DNA from: an uncultured Traorella sp.
Lineage (GTDB): Bacteria > Bacillota_I > Bacilli_A > Erysipelotrichales > Erysipelotrichaceae
Length of the DNA stretch: 13,927 bases
Assembly (NCBI GenBank): GCA_945919165.1
Contig: CAMEIZ010000030.1
Coordinates: 1-13,927 of the forward strand
Reading direction: 5' to 3'
Position numbers and translations under genes: made by a program. Positions 1 through 7,730 of this stretch are shown one piece after another (the stretch's first letter is position 1; each line of letters begins with the position of its first letter). The notes beneath the pieces were generated by a model, which saw nothing but the letters and a program-made list of their open reading frames with translations, was not told the origin of the DNA and ran no database searches.

Positions 1-456
1 AAGATTTATCACATTATCGGTAATACCGGTTATTCAGAGGGATGGGCACAGTATGTAGGAATAGATGCTTATCATCTGGCTGATGTGGGAAGTGAAGCTT
101 TCCAGCGCTATATGAAAGATTATAATGTTTTAAATTATGTATTGGTTGAATATCTGGATTTACAGGTCAATTATCATGGATGGAAGGCTAATGATATCGC
201 TGAATACATGAGTGATCTAGGTTTAGTTGCAGATGGAGCTGCAGATTTATATGACACAGTAGTTTTAAGAGCCGGACAATATGCACCATATGCGTTAGGA
301 TTAATGGAAATGATGTCACTTAGAGATCAATGTGTTAAGGCTTTAGGCGATCAATTTGATGTACTGGAGTTTCATCAGGCAATCCTTGATGCCAATGAAG
401 TACCGTTTGAATTTTTAGAAGAATCAGTTGCAGAATATATTGATAAATACAAATGA
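1..456 (+). CDS. DUF885 family protein, C-terminal part (5' end outside window)
   Basis: An open frame runs in from the window edge and stops at TGA 454-456, leaving 151 residues. It carries the C-terminal landmarks of the DUF885 family, a group of predicted zinc-peptidase-like proteins: a YSEGWAQY segment at visible residues 11-18 (family pattern EGWALY), a YHGW segment about 40 residues later (family pattern H..GW), and a final block with GQYAPYALGLMEMMSLRD followed by KALGDQFDVLEFHQAILD. The family's HExxGH-type metal-binding segment would lie upstream and cannot be seen, so activity cannot be judged. A GTG at 85 is an internal codon, not a start, because the family homology begins before it. 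A terminator follows directly. Family membership is confident; the substrate is unknown. Confidence 0.85.
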   Translation, partial: KIYHIIGNTGYSEGWAQYVGIDAYHLADVGSEAFQRYMKDYNVLNYVLVEYLDLQVNYHGWKANDIAEYMSDLGLVADGAADLYDTVVLRAGQYAPYALGLMEMMSLRDQCVKALGDQFDVLEFHQAILDANEVPFEFLEESVAEYIDKYK

Positions 457-475
457 CACTCTTTTGAGTGTTTTT
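456..475 (+). terminator. Rho-independent terminator after the DUF885 gene
   Basis: ACACTC (456-461) and GAGTGT (466-471) form a 6-bp stem with a TTTT loop, followed by a run of T to 475. The hairpin begins on the last base of the stop codon, which is common for compact terminators. Confidence 0.8.
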
Positions 476-502
476 GTATGTTTATGGAAGAATGTGGAAA
501 TC

Positions 503-531
503 TTGAAAATAAAAAGAAAGTGCATTACAAT
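503..531 (+). promoter_or_regulatory. Sigma-A type promoter for the histidinol-phosphatase gene
   Basis: TTGAAA (503-508), a 17-bp spacer and TACAAT (526-531) match the housekeeping consensus at 5/6 and 5/6. Transcription would start near 538, leaving a short leader with the Shine-Dalgarno site at 542-549. Confidence 0.65.
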
Positions 532-555
532 AGTTAAAATTAAGGAGGGAAGAGA

Positions 556-1341
556 ATGCTGGCAGATTATCATATGCATACAAAATTCAGTGATGATTCC
601 GATTTTGAGATGGAAGATGAAATTTTGTGTGCGATTGAAAAAGGTTTGGATGAAATTTGTTTTACAGAACATGTTGATTACGGAGTAAAGTTTGAATCAA
701 ACTGTGATTATACACAGTATTTTTCAGAATTTGAAAGATGTAAAGAAAAATATAAAAATCAAATTAGATTAAAAAAAGGAATTGAATTTGGAATGCAGTC
801 TCATACCATTGCTCAATTTCAGAGGGATTTTGATGAATACGATTTTGATTTTGTCATCTTGAGCTGTCATCAGATACAGAATCTGGAATTCTGGAACGGT
901 GCTTTTCAAAAGGGAAAAACACAAAAGGAAATCAATGAAGCTTATTATGAAGAAATCTATCACTGTATTTGTAATTACAAAGATTATTCTGTATTGGGAC
1001 ATTTGGATGCGATTAAACGAGATGATCCATATGGTGTCTATGAGGATGATCTGGTTATGGATTTGATTGACAAAATTTTAAAGAAAGTAATTGAGGATGG
1101 TAAAGGAATTGAAGTAAATACTTCTAATTTTCGATATCATTTACCGGATTTAACACCTTCCAGAAAAATATTGAAGCGATATTATGACTTGGGAGGCAGA
1201 GTGCTTACCTTCGGCAGTGACTCGCATAAAAAAGAACATGTGGGGTATAAGATTGAAGAAGTTCGAAATATAGTGAAAGAAATTGGGTTTTCTCACTTTA
1301 TGACATTTGAGAAAATGAAAATGATTGAATACGAACTATAG
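556..1341 (+). CDS. hisK: Histidinol-phosphatase, PHP family (HisK/HisJ type)
   Basis: 261 residues, the normal size for PHP-type histidinol-phosphatases, which remove phosphate from L-histidinol phosphate in the next-to-last steps of histidine synthesis. The metal-binding motifs of the PHP fold are all visible in order: HMH at residues 6-8, EH at 38-39, GIEFG with E77, CHQ with H105, GHLD at 148-151, GIEVN with E186 and SDSH at 221-224. The ATG at 556 has a strong AAGGAGGG site 6-7 bases upstream. The gene has its own promoter and an AT-rich terminator, so it is probably a single transcription unit; no other his gene lies nearby. PHP phosphatases of this subfamily are sometimes used on other phosphate esters, so the histidinol phosphate substrate is inferred from the family, not proven by context. 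Confidence 0.85.
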   Translation: MLADYHMHTKFSDDSDFEMEDEILCAIEKGLDEICFTEHVDYGVKFESNCDYTQYFSEFERCKEKYKNQIRLKKGIEFGMQSHTIAQFQRDFDEYDFDFVILSCHQIQNLEFWNGAFQKGKTQKEINEAYYEEIYHCICNYKDYSVLGHLDAIKRDDPYGVYEDDLVMDLIDKILKKVIEDGKGIEVNTSNFRYHLPDLTPSRKILKRYYDLGGRVLTFGSDSHKKEHVGYKIEEVRNIVKEIGFSHFMTFEKMKMIEYEL

Positions 1342-1342
1342 T

Positions 1343-1372
1343 TATCAAAAAGATAGACATTTTGATATTTTT
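1343..1372 (+). terminator. AT-rich hairpin terminator after the histidinol-phosphatase gene
   Basis: TATCAAAA (1343-1350) pairs with TTTTGATA (1360-1367) around a 9-base loop, followed by TTTTT. The stem has a single G-C pair, so it may be leaky, but position and geometry fit a terminator. Confidence 0.5.
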
Positions 1373-1384
1373 AATATAATAAAA

Positions 1385-1413
1385 TTGGAAAATGATATAG
1401 TTTGTGATAAAAT
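1385..1413 (+). promoter_or_regulatory. Promoter of the uvrA-hprK-lgt-trxB operon
   Basis: TTGGAA (1385-1390), a 17-bp spacer and TAAAAT (1408-1413), with a TG at 1405-1406 giving an extended -10. Transcription would start near 1420, about 60 bases before the uvrA ATG. No convincing LexA operator is seen next to it. Confidence 0.65.
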
Positions 1414-1481
1414 GTGTATGATTGGAAACACTTATGTTCAGTCAAAAACAGGACAGACTAAGTATAGAAGTGGAGGAAACT

Positions 1482-4325
1482 ATGGCGAATGATAAAATCA
1501 TTATCAAAGGGGCACGTGAGAATAATTTAAAAAATATAAGTTTAGAGATCCCGCGAAATAAATTTGTGATTATGACTGGTGTCAGCGGAAGCGGTAAAAC
1601 TTCGCTGGCATTCGATACGATTTATGCAGAAGGTCAACGTAGATATATGGAAAGTTTGAGTGCTTATGCACGTCAATTTTTAGGCAATAGTGAAAAGCCG
1701 GACGTTGACAGTATTGACGGATTATCTCCGGCAATATCAATTGATCAGAAAACGACCAGCAATAACCCTCGCTCTACGGTTGGAACAGTAACTGAGATTT
1801 ATGATTATTTGCGTCTTTTATATGCGCGTATTGGTGTGCCTTATTGCCCTGAGCACAATGAACCGATTGAAGGACAAACCATTAAACAAATGGTCGATCG
1901 CATTATGGAAATCGAAGATAAAACACGGGTCATGATTTGTGCGCCAATGGTCAGAAATAAGAAAGGCACGCATAAAGATCTTTTAGCGAAACTACAGTCA
2001 GAAGGGTATGTACGTATTCGAATTGATGGTGAAGTTAAGTATATTGAAGATGTAAATCTTCTGGATAAAAATGTGAAGCATACGATTGATGTGGTGGTCG
2101 ACCGTATTGTGAAGTCAAATGATCGATCACGTTTTAATGATTCACTTGAAAGTGCCTTGAAGCTGGGTAACGGAATGGCATTAGTCTGTTATCATGATGA
2201 AGAAATTTTGTTTTCAGAAAATTTCAGCTGTAAAATCTGTGGTTTCAGTGTACCGACTCTTGAACCGAGATTGTTTTCTTTTAATGCACCGTTGGGGGCT
2301 TGTCCAGTATGTAAAGGGCTTGGTATAACACAAAAGGTGAATTTGAAATATCTGATGCCGGATATGACAAAATCGATACGTGAAGGCGGAATCGTTTATT
2401 ACAAGAATATTATTGTGAAAGAAAATATTGAATGGCTGAGATTTAAAGCCTTGTTGGATCATTATCAGATCGATATTGACAAACCTCTGAATAAAATGAC
2501 CAAAAAAGAAATGCAGATCATAACACAGGGTTCAGATGAACCAATCAGCTATACAATTCATTCAAAAAGCGGGAATTCATTTAATAAAACAGAATACATA
2601 GAAGGAGTCTGTTCATTAATTGAAAGAAGATATATGGAAACGACTTCCACCATGTCAAGAGAATGGTATGCTTCTTTTTTAAGCGAGTCGGCTTGTCCTC
2701 AATGTCAGGGGAAGCGCCTTAATCAGCAGGCTTTGAGTGTTCGCGTGTGTGGGAAGAATATTTATGAATGGACACAGATGTCAGTAAAACAGGCACTGGA
2801 ATTCATGGATCATATGGAGTTAAACCCAAAGCAGAAAGAAATCAGCCGTCTGATTGTGAAAGAAATCAGAGATCGCTGCGAATTTTTGAATAATGTCGGT
2901 TTAAGCTATCTGACATTAGATCGTTTAGCTGGGACACTTAGCGGTGGAGAAGCTCAGAGAATCCGCCTTGCAACACAGATTGGTTCACATCTTTCTGGAG
3001 TCTTATATGTACTGGATGAACCAAGCATTGGACTTCATCAGCGTGATAATGCCAGATTGATTGAATCATTAAAAGCGATGAGAGATTTGGGTAATTCATT
3101 AATAGTGGTGGAACATGATGAAGAAACAATGGTGGAAAGTGACTATATCATAGATATTGGACCTTATGCCGGAATTCATGGAGGCGAAGTTGTAGCTGCC
3201 GGAACACCTTTGCAGATTGCTCAGGATGAAAATTCTATTACCGGTAAATATCTTTCTGGAAGATTATCGATTCCTGTGCCGAAAGAAAGAAGAAAAGGGA
3301 ATGGCAAATTTATAGAAGTAATCGGTGCAGCACAGAATAACTTGAAAAATATCAATGTGAAATTTCCATTAGGAGAGTTGATAGTTGTAACAGGTGTGAG
3401 CGGCAGCGGAAAGAGCTCATTAGTCAATGAGGTGCTGACAAAAGGAATTCAAGCTGCTCTGGGACGTACAAAAATTGAACCAGGTAAATGTAAAAAGATA
3501 AAAGGGTTGGAGAATGTCGACAAAATCATTGATATTTCTCAGGATCCAATCGGCCGTACACCACGATCTAACCCAGCGACTTATACCGGTGTATTTGATG
3601 ATATTCGTGACCTTTTTGCACAGACAAATGATGCGAAAATGCGCGGTTTTGATAAAGGAAGATTTTCATTTAACGTGAAGGGCGGACGATGTGAAGCATG
3701 TCAGGGAGATGGCATATTAAGAATATCCATGCATTTTTTACCAGATGTTTATGTGCCATGTGATGTGTGTGAAGGAAAACGTTATAATGAAGAAACACTA
3801 GCTGTTACCTATAAAGGAAAAAATATATATGATGTTTTGGAAATGAGCATCGAGGAAGCTGTGGATTTCTTTAAAAATGTGCCAAAGATTCGTCACCGTC
3901 TTCAAACATTAGTGGATGTAGGATTAGGTTATGTGAAAGTCGGGCAGAGTGCAACAACTCTTTCCGGTGGTGAAGCTCAGCGTGTTAAACTGGCAAGTGA
4001 ACTTCAGCGAAAGGCCACAGGGAAAACACTGTTTATATTAGATGAGCCAACGACTGGACTTCATTCTCACGATGTAAAGAAATTGATGGAAGTATTGATG
4101 CGCATTGTTGATAATGGTGATACAGTAATTGTGATTGAACATAATCTGGATGTTATTAAGTGTGCCGATATGATTATTGATTTAGGACCTGAAGGCGGAG
4201 ATGAAGGAGGCGAGCTGATAGCTTGCGCAACTCCTGAAGAAATCGTACAATGTGAGAGAAGCTATACAGGTCAATACCTGAAAAAGGCATTGGAGGGAGC
4301 TACATGGAGCATGAAAATAAAGTAA
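1482..4325 (+). CDS. uvrA: UvrABC excision nuclease subunit A
   Basis: 947 residues, the usual UvrA length. UvrA is the DNA-damage-sensing ATPase of nucleotide excision repair and loads UvrB. Two ABC-type ATPase halves are complete: Walker A GVSGSGKT at 33-40 and GVSGSGKS at 638-645, signatures LSGGEAQR at 486-493 and 827-834, and Walker B around LDEPSIGLH (511-519) and LDEPTTGLH (853-861). Two four-cysteine zinc modules are intact (C250/C253/C274/C277 and C737/C740/C760/C763), with a further CPQC pair in the middle. The ATG at 1482 is chosen because GGAGG lies 5 bases upstream and the homology starts at once; an in-frame TTG at 1422 would add 20 unrelated residues and sits almost on the predicted transcription start. 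The 3' end overlaps hprK by 22 bp. uvrB, often the upstream neighbour in Bacillota, is not here. Confidence 0.97.
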   Translation: MANDKIIIKGARENNLKNISLEIPRNKFVIMTGVSGSGKTSLAFDTIYAEGQRRYMESLSAYARQFLGNSEKPDVDSIDGLSPAISIDQKTTSNNPRSTVGTVTEIYDYLRLLYARIGVPYCPEHNEPIEGQTIKQMVDRIMEIEDKTRVMICAPMVRNKKGTHKDLLAKLQSEGYVRIRIDGEVKYIEDVNLLDKNVKHTIDVVVDRIVKSNDRSRFNDSLESALKLGNGMALVCYHDEEILFSENFSCKICGFSVPTLEPRLFSFNAPLGACPVCKGLGITQKVNLKYLMPDMTKSIREGGIVYYKNIIVKENIEWLRFKALLDHYQIDIDKPLNKMTKKEMQIITQGSDEPISYTIHSKSGNSFNKTEYIEGVCSLIERRYMETTSTMSREWYASFLSESACPQCQGKRLNQQALSVRVCGKNIYEWTQMSVKQALEFMDHMELNPKQKEISRLIVKEIRDRCEFLNNVGLSYLTLDRLAGTLSGGEAQRIRLATQIGSHLSGVLYVLDEPSIGLHQRDNARLIESLKAMRDLGNSLIVVEHDEETMVESDYIIDIGPYAGIHGGEVVAAGTPLQIAQDENSITGKYLSGRLSIPVPKERRKGNGKFIEVIGAAQNNLKNINVKFPLGELIVVTGVSGSGKSSLVNEVLTKGIQAALGRTKIEPGKCKKIKGLENVDKIIDISQDPIGRTPRSNPATYTGVFDDIRDLFAQTNDAKMRGFDKGRFSFNVKGGRCEACQGDGILRISMHFLPDVYVPCDVCEGKRYNEETLAVTYKGKNIYDVLEMSIEEAVDFFKNVPKIRHRLQTLVDVGLGYVKVGQSATTLSGGEAQRVKLASELQRKATGKTLFILDEPTTGLHSHDVKKLMEVLMRIVDNGDTVIVIEHNLDVIKCADMIIDLGPEGGDEGGELIACATPEEIVQCERSYTGQYLKKALEGATWSMKIK

Positions 4326-5251
4326 GAGTCAAAGATTTAAAAGAAAAGCTGAATTATGAGCAAGTAACCGGTGATGAGGAATCGTTGAATCGCGAAATCG
4401 TGGTTGCGGATACCAACCGTCCCGGACTTGAACTGACAGGGTATTATTTACATTCACAGCGAGAAAGAATAGTTATCCTTGGCACCAAAGAGATGGGATA
4501 TATTCAGGGTATGAGCAAAGAAGCTCAGCATTCGAGCTTTGATTTTCTGACTCAGGAAGAAACTCCATGTATCGTCATAACTCGAGGTGCAGCTTGTCCT
4601 GAACAACTTGAAAAGATTGCGAAACGAAAAAACTTTCCGGTGTTGAGAACCAAGGATCAGACATATCGTGTGATTATTGAAACGATTACAAGTCTGAATG
4701 AAATGCTGGCGCCTTGTGAGAACTTACATGGCGGATTGGTTCAGATTTATGGAAAAGGTGTTCTGTTAACTGGTGAGAGCGGTATGGGAAAAAGCGAAAT
4801 TGCTTTGGAACTGATCAAAAAAGGGCATTTGCTGATTGCAGATGATCGAGTGGATTGTTTTCTGATGCACAATGAAATCATTGGAAAATCACCTGAAGTA
4901 TTAAAAGAAATGTTGGAGATTCGTGGTATTGGAATTATCAATGTTTCTAAAATGTTTGGTGTCAGTTCAGTGCTGGATAAAGCTAAGATTGACTTAAATA
5001 TTCATCTTGAACAATGGAAGCCCGATAAGGAATATGACCGTGTCGGTATTGAAGAAAAGAAGTATACGGAAATCCTGGGAGTCAAGATTCCAAGGCTTGA
5101 AATACCGGTAAAAGAAGGCCGTTCACTGGCTGTAATTATTGAATCAGCCGTTACCAACTATCAACTGACAAGTGTCGGACAAGACAGTGCTAAAGAATTT
5201 GAAGCAAGAATTCTTCGATTTATTGAGAAGAATAAAAATGAAGGAGTATAA
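4304..5251 (+). CDS. hprK: HPr kinase/phosphorylase
   Basis: 315 residues, normal for HprK/P. This bifunctional enzyme phosphorylates the phosphocarrier HPr on a serine (Ser46 in B. subtilis) with ATP or PPi, and reverses it by phosphorolysis that yields PPi; it is the sensor of carbon catabolite repression in Bacillota. Visible landmarks: the N-terminal domain with RPG (39-41), HGG at 142-144, Walker A GESGMGKS at 157-164, the ADD pair at 179-181, the family signature EIRGIGIINV at 205-214 and the late PVKEGR segment at 268-273. All catalytic regions look intact. The start overlaps the end of uvrA, with GGAGG 7 bases upstream inside uvrA, suggesting translational coupling. lgt::ppaX begins 2 bases after its stop; PpaX in other species removes the PPi that HprK produces. 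No Crh-like HPr paralogue is in the window. Confidence 0.96.
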   Translation: MEHENKVRVKDLKEKLNYEQVTGDEESLNREIVVADTNRPGLELTGYYLHSQRERIVILGTKEMGYIQGMSKEAQHSSFDFLTQEETPCIVITRGAACPEQLEKIAKRKNFPVLRTKDQTYRVIIETITSLNEMLAPCENLHGGLVQIYGKGVLLTGESGMGKSEIALELIKKGHLLIADDRVDCFLMHNEIIGKSPEVLKEMLEIRGIGIINVSKMFGVSSVLDKAKIDLNIHLEQWKPDKEYDRVGIEEKKYTEILGVKIPRLEIPVKEGRSLAVIIESAVTNYQLTSVGQDSAKEFEARILRFIEKNKNEGV

Positions 5252-5253
5252 AT

Positions 5254-6741
5254 ATGGATTTTTTTCCAACTAGACAGATTTTTCTTGAAATCGGACCATT
5301 TGTGATTACTTGGTATGCGATATTCAGCATTGGCGGTTTCATTGCAGCTTATTATATGTCACTGCATACATTTAAGAAGATGGGCTATGATAAAGAGAAG
5401 CTGGAGGATTTCTTATTCTATTTGCTTCCAATTGCTTATGTGGGTTCCCGTCTTTGGTATGTCATTTTCGAATGGCAGCGGTATGCTGCCAATCCAATTC
5501 ACATTTTCTATATTTGGGAAGGTGGATTAGCTTTTCATGGCGGGGTGATTGCTGCAGTCATTTTCAGTTATTTCTATTGTAAAAAGAATAAAATTAATTT
5601 GCTGAGATTTGGAGATGTCATTTTTCCAAATGTTTTAATTGGTCAGATGATTGGCCGATGGGGGAATTTTATAAATCAGGAAGCTTATGGAATTGTTGTT
5701 TCAGAACAGTCGCTTAACTGGCTTCCGGGCTTTATTAAAGAGGGCATGTATATTGAAGGTGCTTATCGAATGCCGATGTTTCTCTATGAGGGACTCGGAA
5801 ATCTCATCGGATTTATTTTGATCCGCTTTGTATTCAATCGCTATGGCAGAAAAAAACGCGGTGATTTGATGTATGCCTATCTGACATGGGAGGGGCTGGT
5901 TCGTCTTTTTGTTGAAAAATATCGAACAGATTCACTCATGATAGGATCGTTTAAAACAGCTCAGGTTGTTTCAATTATTTTGATGATTGTAGGCGTATTG
6001 GGACTTTTAGGAGTTTATGATCGATTATTCAGCAATCTTTCCGTTTTCAAAAAAGAGAAACCGATCATTCTTTTTGATGTAGATGGCACACTTATTGATA
6101 CCATTCCGCTGATTAGTGAAAGCTATCGCCATGTTGTTGAACTTCATGATCCATCACGTCACTTAAGTCCTGCAGATTATAAAAATCTGACCGGACCGCC
6201 GCTGGAAGATAATATGAGAATGTTGTTTCCTAAAGCCAGTGAAGAAGAGATACAACAATATGTAAATGAATTCCGTGAATTTAACCAATCGCATCATGAT
6301 GAAATGGTTCATGGAATGGATGGTGTTGTTGAAATGCTGTCTTATTTGAAACAACAAGGATATGATATTGGAGCTGTTTCCAATAAAGTTGAAAAGATGG
6401 TTCGACACGGATTGGAATTCTGTGGTATAGATTCTTATTTTGATGTAGTGATTTGCAGTGAACAGCTGAAAAAACCAAAGCCGGATCCATATGGTCTATT
6501 ACTTGCCTGTAAAGAACTGAATCGAAGCAGTGATGATCTGATCTACGTTGGAGATAATGCAAGCGATATACGGGCTGCAAAGAATATGTCAGCTTTCTCT
6601 ATTGGTGTAGTATTTGATGAAGAGCGCAGAGATGCTATTGAAAAAGCCAATCCTTGTGCTGTCATTACAAACTGGGATCAGATGATTCAACTATTGAAGG
6701 AGGAAAGAGAATGGAGCGACAATTCGACCTTGTTGTGGTAG
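5254..6741 (+). CDS. lgt: Lgt-PpaX fusion: prolipoprotein diacylglyceryl transferase joined to HAD pyrophosphatase
   Basis: One frame of 495 residues holds two enzymes. Residues 1 to about 260 are Lgt, the membrane enzyme that moves diacylglycerol from phosphatidylglycerol to the lipobox cysteine of prolipoproteins: several membrane segments, FHGG at 94-97, the Lgt signature GRWGNFINQEAYG at 134-146, LYEG at 177-180, and VRLFVEKYRTD near 216-226, with a last membrane helix at about 236-256. After a short linker, residues 269-482 are a HAD phosphatase: DVDGT at 275-279, S376 in AVSNK, KPKPDP at 407-412 and VGDNASD at 432-438. The segment FREFNQSHHDEMV (340-352) closely resembles B. subtilis PpaX as I remember it, pointing to PPi hydrolysis. 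The Lgt C-terminus normally faces the cytoplasm, so the HAD domain would too. No stop or internal start separates the halves. SD AAGGAG at 5241-5246. The 3' end overlaps trxB by 31 bp. Confidence 0.93.
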   Translation: MDFFPTRQIFLEIGPFVITWYAIFSIGGFIAAYYMSLHTFKKMGYDKEKLEDFLFYLLPIAYVGSRLWYVIFEWQRYAANPIHIFYIWEGGLAFHGGVIAAVIFSYFYCKKNKINLLRFGDVIFPNVLIGQMIGRWGNFINQEAYGIVVSEQSLNWLPGFIKEGMYIEGAYRMPMFLYEGLGNLIGFILIRFVFNRYGRKKRGDLMYAYLTWEGLVRLFVEKYRTDSLMIGSFKTAQVVSIILMIVGVLGLLGVYDRLFSNLSVFKKEKPIILFDVDGTLIDTIPLISESYRHVVELHDPSRHLSPADYKNLTGPPLEDNMRMLFPKASEEEIQQYVNEFREFNQSHHDEMVHGMDGVVEMLSYLKQQGYDIGAVSNKVEKMVRHGLEFCGIDSYFDVVICSEQLKKPKPDPYGLLLACKELNRSSDDLIYVGDNASDIRAAKNMSAFSIGVVFDEERRDAIEKANPCAVITNWDQMIQLLKEEREWSDNSTLLW

Positions 6742-7625
6742 GCGGAGGCCCTGCAGGATTATCAGCAGCAATTTATGGATCAAGAGCAGGATTATCAGTA
6801 GCTGTACTTGAAAACTATGCTCCCGGAGGAAAACTTGTCAAAACAGCACATATTGAAAACTATCCGGGTATTATCTCAGCTGAAGGAACTGAATTGGCAA
6901 TGAATTTATTGAATCATGCAACTTCCATGGGAGCAGAATATATTGCTGATGATGTCACAAAAATAGAAGATAAAAAAGTATTCTGTACAAGTGGTAATGT
7001 GTATGAAGGAAAAGCATTGATATTCGCAACCGGAACATTGGAAAGAAAACTGAATATTCCGGGTGAAGAAAAAAATATCGGTCGAGGTGTGTCATTCTGT
7101 GCAATTTGTGATGGAGCTTTTTTCAAGAATAAAACCATTGTTGTAGTTGGCGGTGGTAATAGTGCTTTAGAAGAAGGGATTTATTTAACACAGTTTGCAA
7201 GCAAAGTAATTGTTCTTGTTCGCAATGAACTGCGCGCGGATCAAAACTATCGCGATGAAGCATATAAAAATGAAAAAATTGAAATCAGAAAAAAGATCAT
7301 TCCTCTGGAAGTTTTAGATGATGGAAGAATGGTCATTGGTCTTCGTGTGAAAAATGTGCTTACTGATGAAGAAAGCATTATTGAAACAAGTGCAATTTTC
7401 CCATATGTCGGTGCAGATCCTGTAAGTGGATACGCTGAGAATCTTGGCATCTTGGATGAAAAGGGATATATCATAACCGATGAGAATATGAAAACGAAAA
7501 TGGAAGGAGTTTTTGCAGCAGGAGATGTTCGCAAAAAAACTATTCGTCAGGTTGTTACAGCCGCAAGCGATGGTGCAATTGCTGCTCAGAGTGCTTTTCA
7601 TTACATTAAAAGCCTTGATAAATAG
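6711..7625 (+). CDS. trxB: Thioredoxin reductase (class II flavoenzyme)
   Basis: 304 residues, normal for low-molecular-weight thioredoxin reductase, which passes electrons from NADPH through FAD and a disulfide to thioredoxin. Visible: FAD-binding GGGPAG at 11-16, redox-active CAIC at 130-133 followed by DGAFF, nucleotide-binding GGGNSALEE at 147-155, and the C-terminal FAD segment FAAGDV...RQVVTAASDGAIAA at 268-292. The loop at 165-177 reads KVIVLVRNELRAD, so the usual HRRxxxR motif that holds the NADPH 2'-phosphate is incomplete; cofactor preference may differ. The ATG at 6711 is chosen because AAGGAGG lies 7 bases upstream and the Rossmann strand starts at once; the in-frame TTG at 6654 would add 19 residues inside the preceding gene. 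It overlaps lgt::ppaX by 31 bp and is the last gene before a terminator. Confidence 0.93.
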   Translation: MERQFDLVVVGGGPAGLSAAIYGSRAGLSVAVLENYAPGGKLVKTAHIENYPGIISAEGTELAMNLLNHATSMGAEYIADDVTKIEDKKVFCTSGNVYEGKALIFATGTLERKLNIPGEEKNIGRGVSFCAICDGAFFKNKTIVVVGGGNSALEEGIYLTQFASKVIVLVRNELRADQNYRDEAYKNEKIEIRKKIIPLEVLDDGRMVIGLRVKNVLTDEESIIETSAIFPYVGADPVSGYAENLGILDEKGYIITDENMKTKMEGVFAAGDVRKKTIRQVVTAASDGAIAAQSAFHYIKSLDK

Positions 7626-7651
7626 AGTCATGGAAAAACCATGGCTTTTTT
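7626..7651 (+). terminator. Rho-independent terminator after trxB
   Basis: AGTCATGG (7626-7633) pairs with CCATGGCT (7639-7646, one G-T pair) around an AAAAA loop, followed by T to 7651. It starts on the base after the trxB stop and closes the uvrA-trxB operon. Confidence 0.85.
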
Positions 7652-7695
7652 ATTGACCAAAAAAACTATCCATTTATTTATAAAGAACTTTTATC

Positions 7696-7723
7696 TTGAC
7701 AAGAGAAACAGACGGTTTAAAAT
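7696..7723 (+). promoter_or_regulatory. Strong promoter for the DUF1275 gene
   Basis: TTGACA (7696-7701, perfect), a 16-bp spacer and TAAAAT (7718-7723). The expected transcription start is near 7730, right at the first ATG of the gene (7731). Confidence 0.7.
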
Positions 7724-7730
7724 ATCAAAT

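Noticed and set aside
424..688. Open frames on both strands between the DUF885 and histidinol-phosphatase genes
   Set aside because: They cross the terminator and promoter and overlap the real gene in other frames, with no ribosome binding site or family resemblance.
1425..1440. Possible LexA (SOS) operator, dyad AACA-CTTA-TGTT after the uvrA promoter
   Set aside because: The Gram-positive LexA box needs GAAC-N4-GTTC; here the half sites are two bases too far apart and the left GAAC is absent.
1422..1481. Upstream TTG start for UvrA adding 20 residues
   Set aside because: It lies about 2 bases from the predicted transcription start and has no ribosome binding site; ATG 1482 has GGAGG 5 bases upstream and matches the family start.
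2214..3427. Several minus-strand open frames inside uvrA
   Set aside because: They are shadows of a well conserved gene, with low-complexity translations and no start signals.
6654..6710. Upstream TTG start for TrxB
   Set aside because: The added residues are unlike TrxB and are coded within the HAD domain of the preceding gene; ATG 6711 has an ideal ribosome binding site.
7641..7730. Upstream ATG start for the DUF1275 protein
   Set aside because: It sits inside the trxB terminator and upstream of the TTGACA/TAAAAT promoter, and adds 30 residues unlike the family.
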